Below are positions 1 through 9,514 of a stretch of 64,000 nt of DNA, one piece after another; position 1 is the stretch's first letter; each line of letters starts with the position of its first letter. Where the stretch lies: assembly GCF_000252855.1 (NCBI RefSeq), contig NC_017045.1, forward strand, positions 558,001 through 622,000, in the 5' to 3' direction. The position numbers were made by a program, and so were the translations under genes. This stretch comes from Riemerella anatipestifer ATCC 11845 = DSM 15868. Its GTDB lineage: Bacteria > Bacteroidota > Bacteroidia > Flavobacteriales > Weeksellaceae. The notes under the pieces are model-generated. The model was not told where the DNA came from. It did not search any database and saw only the letters and a list, made by a program, of their open reading frames with translations.

Positions 1-84
1 TTGCCATTTTGTTTATTTAATTAAATTATTGTTATGAAAACACAGATTAAACCTATGTATTACTTTATTTTTATTGATTGATTT

Positions 85-363
85 TTAACCTAAAATACCT
101 AAAAGATCTCCTTCTCTTACGATAAGATAATCTTTACCATCAAGTTTAAGTTCTGTACCAGAATACTTGCCATAAAGCACTTTATCTCCTACTTTTACAG
201 TCATAGGCTCATCTTTTTTCCCTGCACCTACAGCTACTACTACACCTTCTTGAGGTTTCTCTTTCGCTGTATCTGGGATAATAATTCCTGATGCCGTTTT
301 AGTTTCAGCTGCTGCTGGTTCTACCAAAACTCTGTCTGATAACGGTTTAAAATTTACTGACAT
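85..363 (-). CDS. groES: Co-chaperonin GroES (Cpn10)
   Basis: This 92-residue protein has the normal length and sequence of Cpn10, the heptameric lid that closes the GroEL folding chamber in the cytoplasm. It begins with the family-typical [12 protein letters not shown]. The GroEL-binding mobile loop lies at about residues 18-36 and contains [18 protein letters not shown]. The C-terminus [12 protein letters not shown] is also typical. Transcription runs towards base 1, so groEL would be expected just outside the window, but only about 84 non-coding bases downstream can be seen. I found no CIRCE-type inverted repeat in the 240 bases upstream, so HrcA control is not supported here. Identity is very sure; the operon with groEL is inferred. 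Confidence 0.97.
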   Translation of the reverse strand: MSVNFKPLSDRVLVEPAAAETKTASGIIIPDTAKEKPQEGVVVAVGAGKKDEPMTVKVGDKVLYGKYSGTELKLDGKDYLIVREGDLLGILG

Positions 364-546
364 ATCGTTTTAAATTTTTAATTGTTTAATTTTAACTTCT
401 ACTCTAGACACGAAAAAAATGCCAAACACCATACGGCAACAATCATAAGACATTTTGACACATTAAAATGACAAAGATTTATAAAATATGACAAGAATTA
501 AAACAGTAGTGATAAAAAATTTCCTATTGCCTCTCTATATAAACAA

Positions 547-582
547 AAAACGGATTGAAATATTTTCTTTTCAATCCGTTTT
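547..582 (-). terminator. Rho-independent terminator after the META-domain gene
   Basis: A near-perfect inverted repeat (AAAACGGATTGAAA and TTTCAATCCGTTTT) surrounds a short loop, with T-rich sequence on both sides. It lies 20 bases past the end of the META-domain lipoprotein gene. The symmetric A and T flanks could let it work in both directions. Confidence 0.75.
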
Positions 583-603
583 ATATTATTTAATAAAAAC
601 AAT

Positions 604-1017
604 CTACTTCTTACTAAATTTCATTAGTGGTAGTTGGTCTTTGTAAAGTGTAAGAGTAATGCCATCACTTTCGTATCTATTGGCTTTTTCCAACATTTTT
701 AGAAAGTTTTGTTCCACCAACATATCCTTACAAGCCATTCTAGTAGAACCCACATTCTCTACCGAGAAAGCTCCCGTTTGTGCATCTATTTTAAGCTGTC
801 CAAAATAATTGTTACACCCAGAGTTTCCTGATACTTTCTCTGTTTCTACTGTTAAAGTAGGTACTTTACTAGAGCCGAGTCTGCTTTCCGCTAAAACCCA
901 CTCTGTTGATAATAGACTAACTTGATTCTTTTTACTCTTAGTTGTAGTTGTATTACCAACCGTGGCACAAGAAAACATCAGCAAACCTATACCTAATGTT
1001 AATATTATATTTTTCAT
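604..1017 (-). CDS. META-domain (HslJ-like) lipoprotein
   Basis: The 137-residue product starts with a lipoprotein signal peptide whose lipobox LMFSC puts the acylated cysteine at about residue 17. The mature part matches the META/HslJ domain: a TEWVL strand, the SGCNNYFG motif at about residues 66-73, and a second conserved cysteine in TRMACKD. META-domain proteins are small envelope proteins linked in other bacteria to heat shock and novobiocin resistance (HslJ), but their molecular activity is poorly defined. The gene has its own terminator downstream. pheT, 17 bases beyond the start codon side, is transcribed in the same direction, so the two may share a transcript. Domain call is good; function is open. 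Confidence 0.85.
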   Translation of the reverse strand: MKNIILTLGIGLLMFSCATVGNTTTTKSKKNQVSLLSTEWVLAESRLGSSKVPTLTVETEKVSGNSGCNNYFGQLKIDAQTGAFSVENVGSTRMACKDMLVEQNFLKMLEKANRYESDGITLTLYKDQLPLMKFSKK

Positions 1018-1034
1018 AACCTTTTTATTTGTAT

Positions 1035-3437
1035 TTACGAGCGTAGCTCTGCATTAAAATTTTTCTCAAAGAGTGTGATTAGCCCTCCCATTATTTCTGA
1101 AATTTCTTTTTCTTCTAATGTTTTTTCTTCATTAAGAAGTTCAAAACTCAAAGCGTAAGATTTCTTACCCTCTGGCAAATTCTTACCTTCGTAAACATCA
1201 AACAGATTAACCGATTTAAGATACGGCGACGGCTTCTTCATCACCTCTTGATATAAATCTGAATAAGTGATGTTTTTATCTAAAAGTAACGCTAAATCTC
1301 TTCTTATCTTATTAAATTTAGGTATTTCTCTAAACTTAAAGTTACCTTTAGTTCTCAATTCTTGACAAGCCTCTACTTCTATCTCTGCATAAAAAGCCTC
1401 CTGCTCCATATCTGCTGATTTAAGATATTCTGGTGCTACCTTACCCAATCTTGCCAATACCTTACCATCAGAAACAAATTCTAACCCATCACTGAAACGA
1501 GCATCTTGCAAAGGTTTCTCCTGAATAGTAATTCCTAAAACTTCTAACGCCAATTTAACATACGACTTTAAATGATAGAAATCTGTACTAGATTTCGGTA
1601 CAAGCCAATTTTCAGATTGATGTCTACCAGAAATCAGCATTGCTAGTTGCTTTCTTTCTTTATAAGTTTCAAATTTATGATAGATTTTACCTAACTCAAA
1701 AAACTTAATATCCGTATTTTTACGATTGATATTATAGACTGCATTCTGTAATAAACCTTCTAATAAAGAAGTTCTCATAAATGCCAAATCATTACTCAAT
1801 GGATTAAGCAATTTAACTGCATTGGTTTCATCTTTCACCGTAGTAAGTGAGTTGTTCATCACTTCATTAAACCCGTTAGACTGTAACAATCTAGCCCAAG
1901 TATTTTCTAAAGCATCTTGGTCTTCAAAACTCAATTTTACTGGTGAAAACGCAATCTTTTGAGGACTATCTATTTTGTTATATCCATAGATTCTAAGCAC
2001 TTCCTCTATCACATCTATCTCTCTAGTAACATCTGCCCTATAGGTTGGCACAGAAAGCTCTAGACCGTCTGGAATTTCGTTAAGAATTTCTATTTCAAGC
2101 GATTTTAATATCTTCTTTACCGTCTCACGATGGATTTTAACTCCTAGAATTTGGTCTAGCTTAGAATATCTAAATAGCACATAGTGAGGATTTATTTTCT
2201 CAGGATAAACTTCTATTAAATCTCCTACAAGTTCTGCTTCTGCCACTTCTTTAAGGAGACTTATCGCTTTGGTAATGGCAATCCTAACCGCATTAACATC
2301 TACACCTCTTTCAAAACGGAAAGATGCATCTGTATTTAAACCATGAGCTTTCGCCGCTTTTCTTACTGATACTGGATTGAAATAAGCACTTTCTAGGAAA
2401 ACTTTTGTCGTTGAATCTGAAACGCCAGAATCTGATCCACCAAATACTCCTGCGATACACATTGGTTTATCCGAAGCATCTTTTATCATAATTTCTGTAC
2501 CGTTAAGCGTTCGCTCCACACCATCTAAAGTAGTAAATCTAGTTCCAGAATTACAAACACCTACGACTATTTTTTGTCTAGAAATTTTATCCGCATCAAA
2601 TGCGTGTAGAGGTTGCCCCAAACCGTGTAAAATATAATTGGTAACATCTACCACATTATTGATAGGATTTAACCCTATGGCTTTAAGTTTATTCTTTAAC
2701 CACTCTGGAGAAGGCTTTACCTTAACATTATCTAAAACAGCTCCTATATATCTAGAACAAAGCTCTGCATCCTCTACTTCTATAGAAAATCCATGCTCAC
2801 CTTCTGGCTGAAAAATATCAGACGATACCTTTTCAAACTCTGTTTCTGTGATATTAGACGCGTACAGAAAAGCATTCAAATCCCTAGCCACACCATAATG
2901 AGACATTGCATCTGTTCTATTAGGCGTTAGCCCTATTTCATAGACTTCATCTTTAGTTATTTCAAAATAATCTGCAAAAGGCTTCCCTACTTCGTGAGTT
3001 TCGTCTAAAACCATAATTCCATCATGGCTATTCCCTAACCCTAATTCATCTTCAGCACATATCATTCCTTCGGATACCTCTCCTCTTATTTTAGCCTTTT
3101 TGATTTCAAAACTATTCCCTTCCTTATCATAAAGCGTTGTTCCTACTACTGCCACAGGTACTAATTGCCCAGCCTCTACATTAGGTGCTCCACATACAAT
3201 TTCTAAAACCTTACCTCCTCCTACATCTACGGTTGTTTTTTTGAGTTTATCTGCGTTTGGATGTTTTTCACAAGCTAAAACTTTACCTACCACAATACCC
3301 TCTAAACTTCCTTTTATACTTTCAAAAATTTCTATACCCTCTACTTCTAGCCCTATGTCCGTAAGGTAAGCTCCTATCTTCTCTGAACTCAAGTCGGTTT
3401 TGATGTAGTTTTTTAACCAATTATTTGATATTTTCAT
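1035..3437 (-). CDS. pheT: Phenylalanine--tRNA ligase beta subunit
   Basis: This 800-residue protein has the full length of bacterial PheT, which with PheS forms the alpha2-beta2 enzyme that charges tRNA-Phe. Domains in order are the N-terminal MKISNNWLKNYI segment, the EMAP-like tRNA-binding domain (about 40-150, with CEKHPNADKLKKTTVDVG), B3/B4 (about 210-385, with the FRFERGVD motif near its end), B5 (about 400-480), the catalytic-like core, and a C-terminal FDX-ACB anticodon-binding domain from about residue 705 (KFNKIRRDLALLLD). pheS is not adjacent, so the two subunits are encoded apart. The start is the ATG of MKISNNW, typical for the family. No defect is visible. Confidence 0.97.
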   Translation of the reverse strand: MKISNNWLKNYIKTDLSSEKIGAYLTDIGLEVEGIEIFESIKGSLEGIVVGKVLACEKHPNADKLKKTTVDVGGGKVLEIVCGAPNVEAGQLVPVAVVGTTLYDKEGNSFEIKKAKIRGEVSEGMICAEDELGLGNSHDGIMVLDETHEVGKPFADYFEITKDEVYEIGLTPNRTDAMSHYGVARDLNAFLYASNITETEFEKVSSDIFQPEGEHGFSIEVEDAELCSRYIGAVLDNVKVKPSPEWLKNKLKAIGLNPINNVVDVTNYILHGLGQPLHAFDADKISRQKIVVGVCNSGTRFTTLDGVERTLNGTEIMIKDASDKPMCIAGVFGGSDSGVSDSTTKVFLESAYFNPVSVRKAAKAHGLNTDASFRFERGVDVNAVRIAITKAISLLKEVAEAELVGDLIEVYPEKINPHYVLFRYSKLDQILGVKIHRETVKKILKSLEIEILNEIPDGLELSVPTYRADVTREIDVIEEVLRIYGYNKIDSPQKIAFSPVKLSFEDQDALENTWARLLQSNGFNEVMNNSLTTVKDETNAVKLLNPLSNDLAFMRTSLLEGLLQNAVYNINRKNTDIKFFELGKIYHKFETYKERKQLAMLISGRHQSENWLVPKSSTDFYHLKSYVKLALEVLGITIQEKPLQDARFSDGLEFVSDGKVLARLGKVAPEYLKSADMEQEAFYAEIEVEACQELRTKGNFKFREIPKFNKIRRDLALLLDKNITYSDLYQEVMKKPSPYLKSVNLFDVYEGKNLPEGKKSYALSFELLNEEKTLEEKEISEIMGGLITLFEKNFNAELRS

Positions 3438-3503
3438 TCTTTAAATATGTGTTTGAAAATCTTATTATTTTTAAAACATTGACTTAAATTTTCCTTAAAA
3501 CAA

Positions 3504-3534
3504 AATTTGAGATTTGTATTTCAAATCTCAAATT
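3504..3534 (-). terminator. Terminator downstream of dnaN
   Basis: A perfect 13-bp inverted repeat, AATTTGAGATTTG and its complement, flanks a 5-base loop. On the minus strand it is followed by a T-rich stretch (TTTTGTTTT). It lies between the dnaN stop and pheT and should end the dnaN transcript. Confidence 0.75.
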
Positions 3535-3575
3535 CTGAAAGTAATTTAATATACAATCACTTTAGTTATCATTAA

Positions 3576-4706
3576 TTACATTCCTATGACAGGCATAGAA
3601 AGCATTAAAATATGTTCGTTTTCATCTAGCCCATCTATTGGTTCTAAAATACCTGGACGGTTAGGCTGAGACATTCTCATCAATACATCATCAGAACTCA
3701 AAACTGATAACATTTCTGTTAAAAATTTAGAACTGAAACCAATGTTGATGTCTTCTCCTTTATAATCGCAAGGAATCTGCATATCTGCTTTATTAGCAAA
3801 CTCAGTATCCTCCGCATGTAGATGAAGGATATTACCCGATAACTTAAATCTTACTTGATTAGTAGATTTGTTAGATAAAATAGATGCTCTCCTAATAGAA
3901 CTAAGTAGTAAATTTCTATTTACTGTAAGCAAATTAGGGTTTTCTTGAGGGATTACCGCAGAATAATTAGGATATTTACCATCTATTAAACGACAAATCC
4001 AAATATGATTACCAAAGGTAAATTTAGCCATATTCTCATTAAACTCAATAACAACTTCTTCCTCCGTATTGGCTAAAATATTTTTAAAAATACTCAATGG
4101 TTTTTTAGGCATAATGAACTCTATAGGCTCACTATTTTTAATGTCTTTTCTCTTGTAAACTACCAATCTATGAGAATCTGTAGATACAAAATTAGCTTCG
4201 TTTTCTCCAAATTGGAATAAAACTCCCGTCATTACAGGGCGAAGCGTATCATTACTTGTAGCAAACAAAGTATTTACCAACGCTTCTGCTAATACCCCTG
4301 AAGGTATCGTAACACTTTGTGAAGCATCAAACTCTGGTAACTCTGGGTAATCTTCTGCATTATCTAGAGCCACCTCATAGTTATCTCTATCATCTAGAAT
4401 TTCCAGTAAAGCTCCCATTTCATTAGCAGACTCCTTTACTGTAAAAGTTAAAGGCTGTTCCCCAAAGGTCTTTATTAATTCCTGAAAAGTTTTCGCAGGA
4501 ACTGCTATTTTACCTTGATCTTCAGACATTACCTCTAGAGAAGTTACCAAAGTAGTTTCTCCGTCAGATGAAGTAATTTTAAGATTTTGATTATCTAGTT
4601 CGAACAAATAGTTTTCTAGAATAGGGCGTGATTGTGAACTGGAAATCACACCACTTACCACTTGTAAAGCCTTTTGTAACTCGCTACTTGCTACGATAAA
4701 TTTCAT
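3576..4706 (-). CDS. dnaN: DNA polymerase III beta sliding clamp
   Basis: This 376-residue protein is the usual length for the bacterial beta clamp, which forms a ring dimer and tethers DNA polymerase III to DNA. It starts MKFIVASSELQKALQ and has the three repeated clamp domains. Diagnostic pieces are SRPILENYLFELD, the LRPVMTGVLFQF segment of domain 2, and the conserved C-terminal LMLSMPVIGM, which belongs to the partner-binding pocket region. It has its own promoter box 20 bases upstream and a strong hairpin downstream, so it is probably transcribed alone. dnaA and recF are not adjacent; recF lies about 37 kb away in this window. Confidence 0.97.
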   Translation of the reverse strand: MKFIVASSELQKALQVVSGVISSSQSRPILENYLFELDNQNLKITSSDGETTLVTSLEVMSEDQGKIAVPAKTFQELIKTFGEQPLTFTVKESANEMGALLEILDDRDNYEVALDNAEDYPELPEFDASQSVTIPSGVLAEALVNTLFATSNDTLRPVMTGVLFQFGENEANFVSTDSHRLVVYKRKDIKNSEPIEFIMPKKPLSIFKNILANTEEEVVIEFNENMAKFTFGNHIWICRLIDGKYPNYSAVIPQENPNLLTVNRNLLLSSIRRASILSNKSTNQVRFKLSGNILHLHAEDTEFANKADMQIPCDYKGEDINIGFSSKFLTEMLSVLSSDDVLMRMSQPNRPGILEPIDGLDENEHILMLSMPVIGM

Positions 4707-4726
4707 AAATAAAAATTATTTGGATA

Positions 4727-4734
4727 CAAATATA
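4727..4734 (-). promoter_or_regulatory. Bacteroidota -7 promoter box of dnaN
   Basis: On the minus strand this reads TATATTTG, a perfect match to the TAnnTTTG -7 element used by the Bacteroidota primary sigma factor. It lies about 20 bases before the dnaN start codon. A -33 TTG at an ideal distance is not obvious. Confidence 0.6.
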
Positions 4735-4761
4735 AGTAATTGTAACAAAACAATGAAAAAA

Positions 4762-4799
4762 AGTAACCTTTTTTGAACTTTCAGCCTTAAAAAGTTACT
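4762..4799 (-). terminator. Terminator of the outer-membrane protein gene
   Basis: On the minus strand, AGTAAC plus a T run pairs with an A run plus GTTACT across a loop of about 14 bases, followed by TTTTTTT. It sits 20 bases past the stop of the gene at 4819-5664 and separates that gene from dnaN. Confidence 0.7.
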
Positions 4800-4818
4800 A
4801 ACAAACACCGTATTTAAC

Positions 4819-5664
4819 TTAATGTTTAGGCTCCCATATCAATCTTAGAAAAGAACTCAATCGTTCATTTTCTCTACTTACAGGAATCCCCACAACAACA
4901 CCTAACATCAACTGCTCCGAAATCCCCAAACGCATCTGAGGACGCATAACCATATCAAAATTACCTCTATCAAAGGTTTTATTAAATTCCACTCCCACAA
5001 AATTCCTCGTTCCCGAAATCATATAATGAAAACTAGAATGCACATCATACACCATATGAAATTTATTGGTGATAAAATTCTGCTCTATCATTGGTCCTGT
5101 ATAAACCAAAGTATGGAAATTATTTCCCCAGCGTTTAGCCACCACAAAAAACGGATTGTAAACATTTCCTTTAATTAAAGGTTTTCCAAAACGTCCAAAA
5201 TCTGAAAACTCTAACTCATTGATGTAGCCTAAAGCCATTGTAGTCGCTTTTTCTTCATTTACCAAAAACGACCATTGTAAAGCCAATTTCAAACTATTAA
5301 GTTTACTAGACGGAGCCTGCACTTTCTCGTTTCCCGTAGGAGAATAGAATGTAAACGGTAGCTCTACTTCTAACCCTAACCTATCAATAGGAGCCCATTC
5401 GTACTCTACCAATGCTTCATAGGCATCAAAATTGAGTTTATCTGTTAATCCAAGTCCTAAATTCCATTCTTTTTCGCCTTTTCTCGCTCCTAAATCCCTT
5501 ATCAAATCTATATACAAAGGCTCTGCGTGTAAAACTTTAGCAGGTTCTTTCCTTTCTTCCACCTCTGCTATATAGAGACTATCTTTTTCATTATTATGAT
5601 TTTGAGAAAACACATTGCCAAAAATTAGCCCTAAAGCTAATAGCATTATTTTTTTAAAATTCAT
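4819..5664 (-). CDS. Conserved outer-membrane/periplasmic protein of unknown function
   Basis: The 281-residue product has a clear signal peptide (MNFKKIMLLALGLIFGNVFSQ) and no lipobox. The mature part contains a HAEPLYIDLIRDLGARKG segment, which I associate with a conserved Bacteroidota hypothetical family. It then shows many short amphipathic strands with alternating hydrophobic residues (YEALVEYEW, RLGLEVELPF, FDMVMRPQMRLGI). That pattern suggests an outer-membrane beta-barrel of perhaps 10-12 strands, but this comes from reading the pattern and was not modelled. I cannot name a substrate. It has its own terminator downstream. Its upstream neighbour at 5761-6165 is a small unknown gene on the same strand about 100 bases away. 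Confidence 0.6.
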   Translation of the reverse strand: MNFKKIMLLALGLIFGNVFSQNHNNEKDSLYIAEVEERKEPAKVLHAEPLYIDLIRDLGARKGEKEWNLGLGLTDKLNFDAYEALVEYEWAPIDRLGLEVELPFTFYSPTGNEKVQAPSSKLNSLKLALQWSFLVNEEKATTMALGYINELEFSDFGRFGKPLIKGNVYNPFFVVAKRWGNNFHTLVYTGPMIEQNFITNKFHMVYDVHSSFHYMISGTRNFVGVEFNKTFDRGNFDMVMRPQMRLGISEQLMLGVVVGIPVSRENERLSSFLRLIWEPKH

Positions 5665-5760
5665 ATTATTTTTGATTTTAACCTTAATTTATTTTACAAC
5701 TCTAGATAATCCTTAATTTATTAAGAACCATCATTATCATAAACCATTTATAAATTAAAA

Positions 5761-6165
5761 TCAAATTTTAGGCGGAGGCACATCAAATTGAGAAAAGCCG
5801 TTAAGGAGCTTGGATACTCCAACGGTGCAAATATATTTTGAGAAATAAAACTCAACCATTTGAACTGATTTACACGGAGAAAATAATCCGAAAAACCAAT
5901 TATATTTAGATTTTTTAGTATAATTATCCAAATCGCACTCCTCGGATTCTTCTATGGCATTTTCATACTTAAATACTTTTTCTACAATAACTTCTATAAT
6001 GCTTTCCATATCATTATAATTTGAAGTTTCCGAGAAATAGTATCTATCATCATCTGGAGTATCTATGCTTATATTCATAAAATAAACGCCCAAAATTCCC
6101 CAGAGAAATTTTAGAAAAGTTTTATTTCTGAAATTATTCATTTTAATGATACTCTTTTTCGCCAT
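5761..6165 (-). CDS. Small protein of unknown function
   Basis: I do not recognise this 134-residue protein. It has a hydrophobic N-terminal stretch (FLKFLWGILGVYFMNISID, about residues 17-35) that could be a signal or anchor, then an acidic middle (EESEECDLDNYTKK) and a proline-rich end (FDVPPPKI). An internal ATG at codon 9 (MNNFRNKT) would give a more typical signal-peptide start. It ends close to nothing obvious, and begins 11 bases after the stop of the AddB-like gene on the same strand, so co-transcription with that gene is plausible. Function is unknown. Confidence 0.55.
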   Translation of the reverse strand: MAKKSIIKMNNFRNKTFLKFLWGILGVYFMNISIDTPDDDRYYFSETSNYNDMESIIEVIVEKVFKYENAIEESEECDLDNYTKKSKYNWFFGLFSPCKSVQMVEFYFSKYICTVGVSKLLNGFSQFDVPPPKI

Positions 6166-6176
6166 AATATATCTTT

Positions 6177-8843
6177 CTAAACACTTTCCTCAAAATCTAT
6201 ATCAGGGTTGAGAATTTCTGTAATAATGCTTGATATTGAAACCATAGCATCAGACAAATCGCCGTCTATTTCTAGCATTTGCACTCCACGACTTACCTCT
6301 GCAAAACTCCATATCCCACAACTAATATCCTTACCCAAAAACTCCGAAAGTTGCCCCATAGCATAGGCATAAATACAAAGCTGAAGTGCTTGCTTATAAT
6401 CTTTATTTTTAAGGAGTGTTTCTCTGTTTTTATCTGAAATTTTTAGCCTTAGATTTTTAGTTTTAGCCGTTTTATAATCTATCACTCTTAGATTTCCGTT
6501 AAGTCTATCAATCCTATCTATAAAACCTTTAAAAGCCACTTCTAACTCATCTGAAACCTTAAATTTAACATCCTTAATTTCTTTTTCTAAATCTAGTATT
6601 TCTAAAGTATTTCCACTAGAAACCAGCTCTAAATCTAACTTTAAAATATCTCCTATGACTTTTTTAGCCATCTGCTGATGTACGAAATTCATACCTCTTT
6701 CGTAAAATTCGGGCTGATGTTTCAGCGTTTTTATTGCAAACTCAACACTTTCATCTATTTGAGTTATTGCCCATTCTAAATCCTGCGGAGTTAATATCTT
6801 CCCCTTTAATTTATCATATAAAAACTCCAACGCATAATGCACTAAATTACCATAGTTCCTAAGAGAAAGTTCCTCTTCTATTTCGGAGGTTTCCTTTATC
6901 TTTAAAACTACTTTAGCATAAAAATCAATAGGATTATAGAGATAAGTGGTAAGGTGTGATGCCGCAATATTATGTTTCCATTCTTTGAGCCGTTCCATTA
7001 CCTGTGGAGTTTTAGAAACCACCATCGGAAGGACCTCTACGGGTTGCGACTCATTCTCCACCATAATTTTTTGCACTTGATGAGGACTTTCCATTTCTAT
7101 TTGGGTGATAAATCTACTTTTCTCTCCCGTATTAACGCCCGAAGACAAGGCATTATAAAGCAAGTGGATATGATGAGCGTCCTGCAACAATCGGTAGAAA
7201 TGATAGGCATAAATACCATCGTTCTCCAAGAAAGTATTAAGACCGAAGTTCTTTCTTACATCAAAAGGCAGATAGGTATTTTGTGAGTTCCCTAGCGGAA
7301 GTTTACCTTCGTTAGTAGAAAGCAAAATGATGTTTTCAAAATTGAGCAATCTGGTTTCTAGCAATCCCATAACCTGCAAACCAGACAAAGGTTCGCCCTG
7401 AAAATCCACAGATTCTGTACTTACCATCTGATTAACCAAAACCTCTAAATCTTCTATACTTACATCAAATTGATAAGGTTCTAATTGATTTTTAACGATT
7501 TTAAAACTCTTTTCAAAATAAGAAATATTCTCGTACTGAATATCATCTATAGGCTTGTATTTCAACTGATAACAAAAAGCTATCAATATCTCTAACAACT
7601 CCTTAACACTTTGTTTTTCAAAGATGTTAAAGAAATTCAATCCACCCAAGTATTCTTTTAAAAGAGAGTAGGAAACATAAACAATATTATGCTCCGAAAT
7701 GTAGTTTACAAACGCTCTAATGACCTTATCCTCCTGCTCATCGGTTGGCAAAGTTTCCAAAATCCCTACAACATCGTGATGATAATAAGTTGATGATTTT
7801 TTCTCTAGCTGTTTGTGCAGATAAAAAATCTGTTTCATAGCGTTGCTAAAAGATAAATTTTTAAGCGGAAGCCCCATCGTAATATTAACTTTAGGCACTT
7901 CTGATAAGACTTCCAAACAAGCGGGAAGCAAGTTCTCGTCTAGTAAAACCAACGCTGTCTTAGAATAGTCTGACTCTTTATAATCTTTGAATATTTTAGG
8001 AATCACCTGCGTTTGGGTAACATTGCCCGAAACCTCATAAACATTGATGTTTTTAGATTGAGAAAACTGATTCTCTACCCAACTAAAGTTTCTGTAATCA
8101 TTAAACTCCGCCCAATCTATATAACGCCTTAAAAACTGCCCTGCTTCTTGCCTTTTATCTTTAATATAGTACTCGTCTGCTTGGAAAAAACATTGTGCCT
8201 TGTCCCATTGTAACAACTGCCTTACCAGCAATTCTTCAACCGGCGTAAAGGCATTAAAACCACAAAAAACATATTGCTCCGATGTCTGCTCTGCAAATAA
8301 TTTAATTTTAGATTTGGCTTCCTGATGAAGCATTCCAGAGGTTGCCCATTGCTTAGCTTTAAGTTCTTTTTTTAGTAATGGCAAAAAGGTAGTCATTTTT
8401 CGCCAAAAGTTGAGATTTCTCTGCCTTGCATTGTCTTCTTCACCTAAAGTTTCTCCCCAGTTTTTAATGCGTTCCTCATCAAACATATATTCCAACACCG
8501 CCTCATCAGAATCAGAAAACTTTAAAATATCGTCCCAATCCTTCAATAATGTTGGAAACCATTTTAAAAACTGACCAAAATCCTCTGCTGGAAATAGCTG
8601 CCTATAAACATTATAAGCAAATAGCCATAAGGAAATACCTTTGATTTCTTGATAGCCAGAAATATCCCTAATGAGCTCCTCAATAGTAGAAAATTGCGGA
8701 AGTAGCCCCGAATATTTTTTTTGTTTTTTTAGAATATCCTTAATAAACACCACCGGTCTTTTACCTGGTAAAACGATGTTAAACCGAGATAAATCCGATG
8801 ATTGTACTAATAATTCATCTATAATTTTATTAAGGAAATTCAT
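6177..8843 (-). CDS. PD-(D/E)XK nuclease-family, AddB-like protein
   Basis: This 888-residue protein ends in a RecB-type PD-(D/E)XK nuclease domain (about residues 640-850). NYGNLVHYALEFLY supplies the conserved His, DRIDR an acidic residue, VIDYKT the catalytic D789-x-K791 pair, and YKQALQLCIYAY the conserved Q-x3-Y helix. The N-terminal two thirds resemble the inactive helicase half of AddB-type proteins: it opens with NIVLPGKRPVVFIKDIL and I see no GxxGxGKT Walker A. The iron-sulfur cysteines of classical AddB are also not evident. AddB works with the AddA helicase-nuclease in double-strand break end processing, but no AddA gene is next to it here. It is followed by rsmG upstream with a 32-base gap. 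The family call is good; the role in repair is inferred. Confidence 0.85.
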   Translation of the reverse strand: MNFLNKIIDELLVQSSDLSRFNIVLPGKRPVVFIKDILKKQKKYSGLLPQFSTIEELIRDISGYQEIKGISLWLFAYNVYRQLFPAEDFGQFLKWFPTLLKDWDDILKFSDSDEAVLEYMFDEERIKNWGETLGEEDNARQRNLNFWRKMTTFLPLLKKELKAKQWATSGMLHQEAKSKIKLFAEQTSEQYVFCGFNAFTPVEELLVRQLLQWDKAQCFFQADEYYIKDKRQEAGQFLRRYIDWAEFNDYRNFSWVENQFSQSKNINVYEVSGNVTQTQVIPKIFKDYKESDYSKTALVLLDENLLPACLEVLSEVPKVNITMGLPLKNLSFSNAMKQIFYLHKQLEKKSSTYYHHDVVGILETLPTDEQEDKVIRAFVNYISEHNIVYVSYSLLKEYLGGLNFFNIFEKQSVKELLEILIAFCYQLKYKPIDDIQYENISYFEKSFKIVKNQLEPYQFDVSIEDLEVLVNQMVSTESVDFQGEPLSGLQVMGLLETRLLNFENIILLSTNEGKLPLGNSQNTYLPFDVRKNFGLNTFLENDGIYAYHFYRLLQDAHHIHLLYNALSSGVNTGEKSRFITQIEMESPHQVQKIMVENESQPVEVLPMVVSKTPQVMERLKEWKHNIAASHLTTYLYNPIDFYAKVVLKIKETSEIEEELSLRNYGNLVHYALEFLYDKLKGKILTPQDLEWAITQIDESVEFAIKTLKHQPEFYERGMNFVHQQMAKKVIGDILKLDLELVSSGNTLEILDLEKEIKDVKFKVSDELEVAFKGFIDRIDRLNGNLRVIDYKTAKTKNLRLKISDKNRETLLKNKDYKQALQLCIYAYAMGQLSEFLGKDISCGIWSFAEVSRGVQMLEIDGDLSDAMVSISSIITEILNPDIDFEESV

Positions 8844-8875
8844 TGGTATTTTTTGCTAAATCTATGTTTTTAACT

Positions 8876-9514
8876 TTATGAGTTGAAATTACCTTTAGAA
8901 AGATACACTACCTTTTTTGTATCAAAAAACTCTTCTTCAAAGTAATTTTTAAGATTGAAAATCTCGCATTTAAGTCCTGCCAATTCCTCCGCCAAATCGC
9001 CGCCTTTTAGGTAAAGTACGCCATTATGTTTAGGATTAAATTGTTCTTTTTCAAACTTTCCTTTTAGCCATCGCAAAAACACTGGCATTTGCGTAACCGC
9101 CCTACTGACTACAAAATGGTATTTATCCTTAAGTTTTTCGGCTCTTCCGTGTACGGCTATTAAATTCTTTAACTCTAATGCCTCTGATACCGCTTGTACC
9201 ACTTTTATCTTCTTCCCGATAGAATCTATTAAAGTAAACTCTACTTCTGGAAACATTATTGCCAAAGGTATCCCTGGAAATCCACCGCCAGTACCAATAT
9301 CCAGAACTTTTGTTCCTTCCGAAAAAGGCATTACCTTAGCGATACCCAAAGAATGCAATATATGCTTTTCATAAAGGCTATCCGTATCTTTCCTAGAAAT
9401 TACATTTATTTTCTCGTTCCACTCTTTATAGAGAGGCTCTAGCAACGCAAACTGATGTTGCTGCTGCTCGGTAAGCTCTGGGAAATATTTTAGTATTAAA
9501 TCTTTTTTCATCAA
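8876..9514 (-). CDS. rsmG: 16S rRNA (guanine-N7) methyltransferase RsmG
   Basis: This 212-residue protein matches RsmG (GidB), which methylates N7 of G527 in 16S rRNA using S-adenosylmethionine. The SAM-binding motif VLDIGTGGGFPGIPLAI lies at about residues 70-86, followed by LIDSIGKKIKVV. The upstream KHILHSLGIAKV and the later VSRAV segment are typical of the family. The start overlaps the VOC gene stop by four bases (ATGA), indicating translational coupling. The AddB-like gene follows after 32 bases. Loss of RsmG gives low-level streptomycin resistance in other bacteria; this copy looks intact. Confidence 0.95.
   Translation of the reverse strand: MMKKDLILKYFPELTEQQQHQFALLEPLYKEWNEKINVISRKDTDSLYEKHILHSLGIAKVMPFSEGTKVLDIGTGGGFPGIPLAIMFPEVEFTLIDSIGKKIKVVQAVSEALELKNLIAVHGRAEKLKDKYHFVVSRAVTQMPVFLRWLKGKFEKEQFNPKHNGVLYLKGGDLAEELAGLKCEIFNLKNYFEEEFFDTKKVVYLSKGNFNS

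Noticed and set aside
364-603. CIRCE/HrcA operator upstream of groES
   Set aside because: No TTAGCACTC-N9-GAGTGCTAA-type repeat was found; only A+T-rich sequence.
5665-5760. Short direct repeat CCTTAATTTATT upstream of the outer-membrane protein gene
   Set aside because: Low-complexity A+T sequence; such repeats are expected by chance here.
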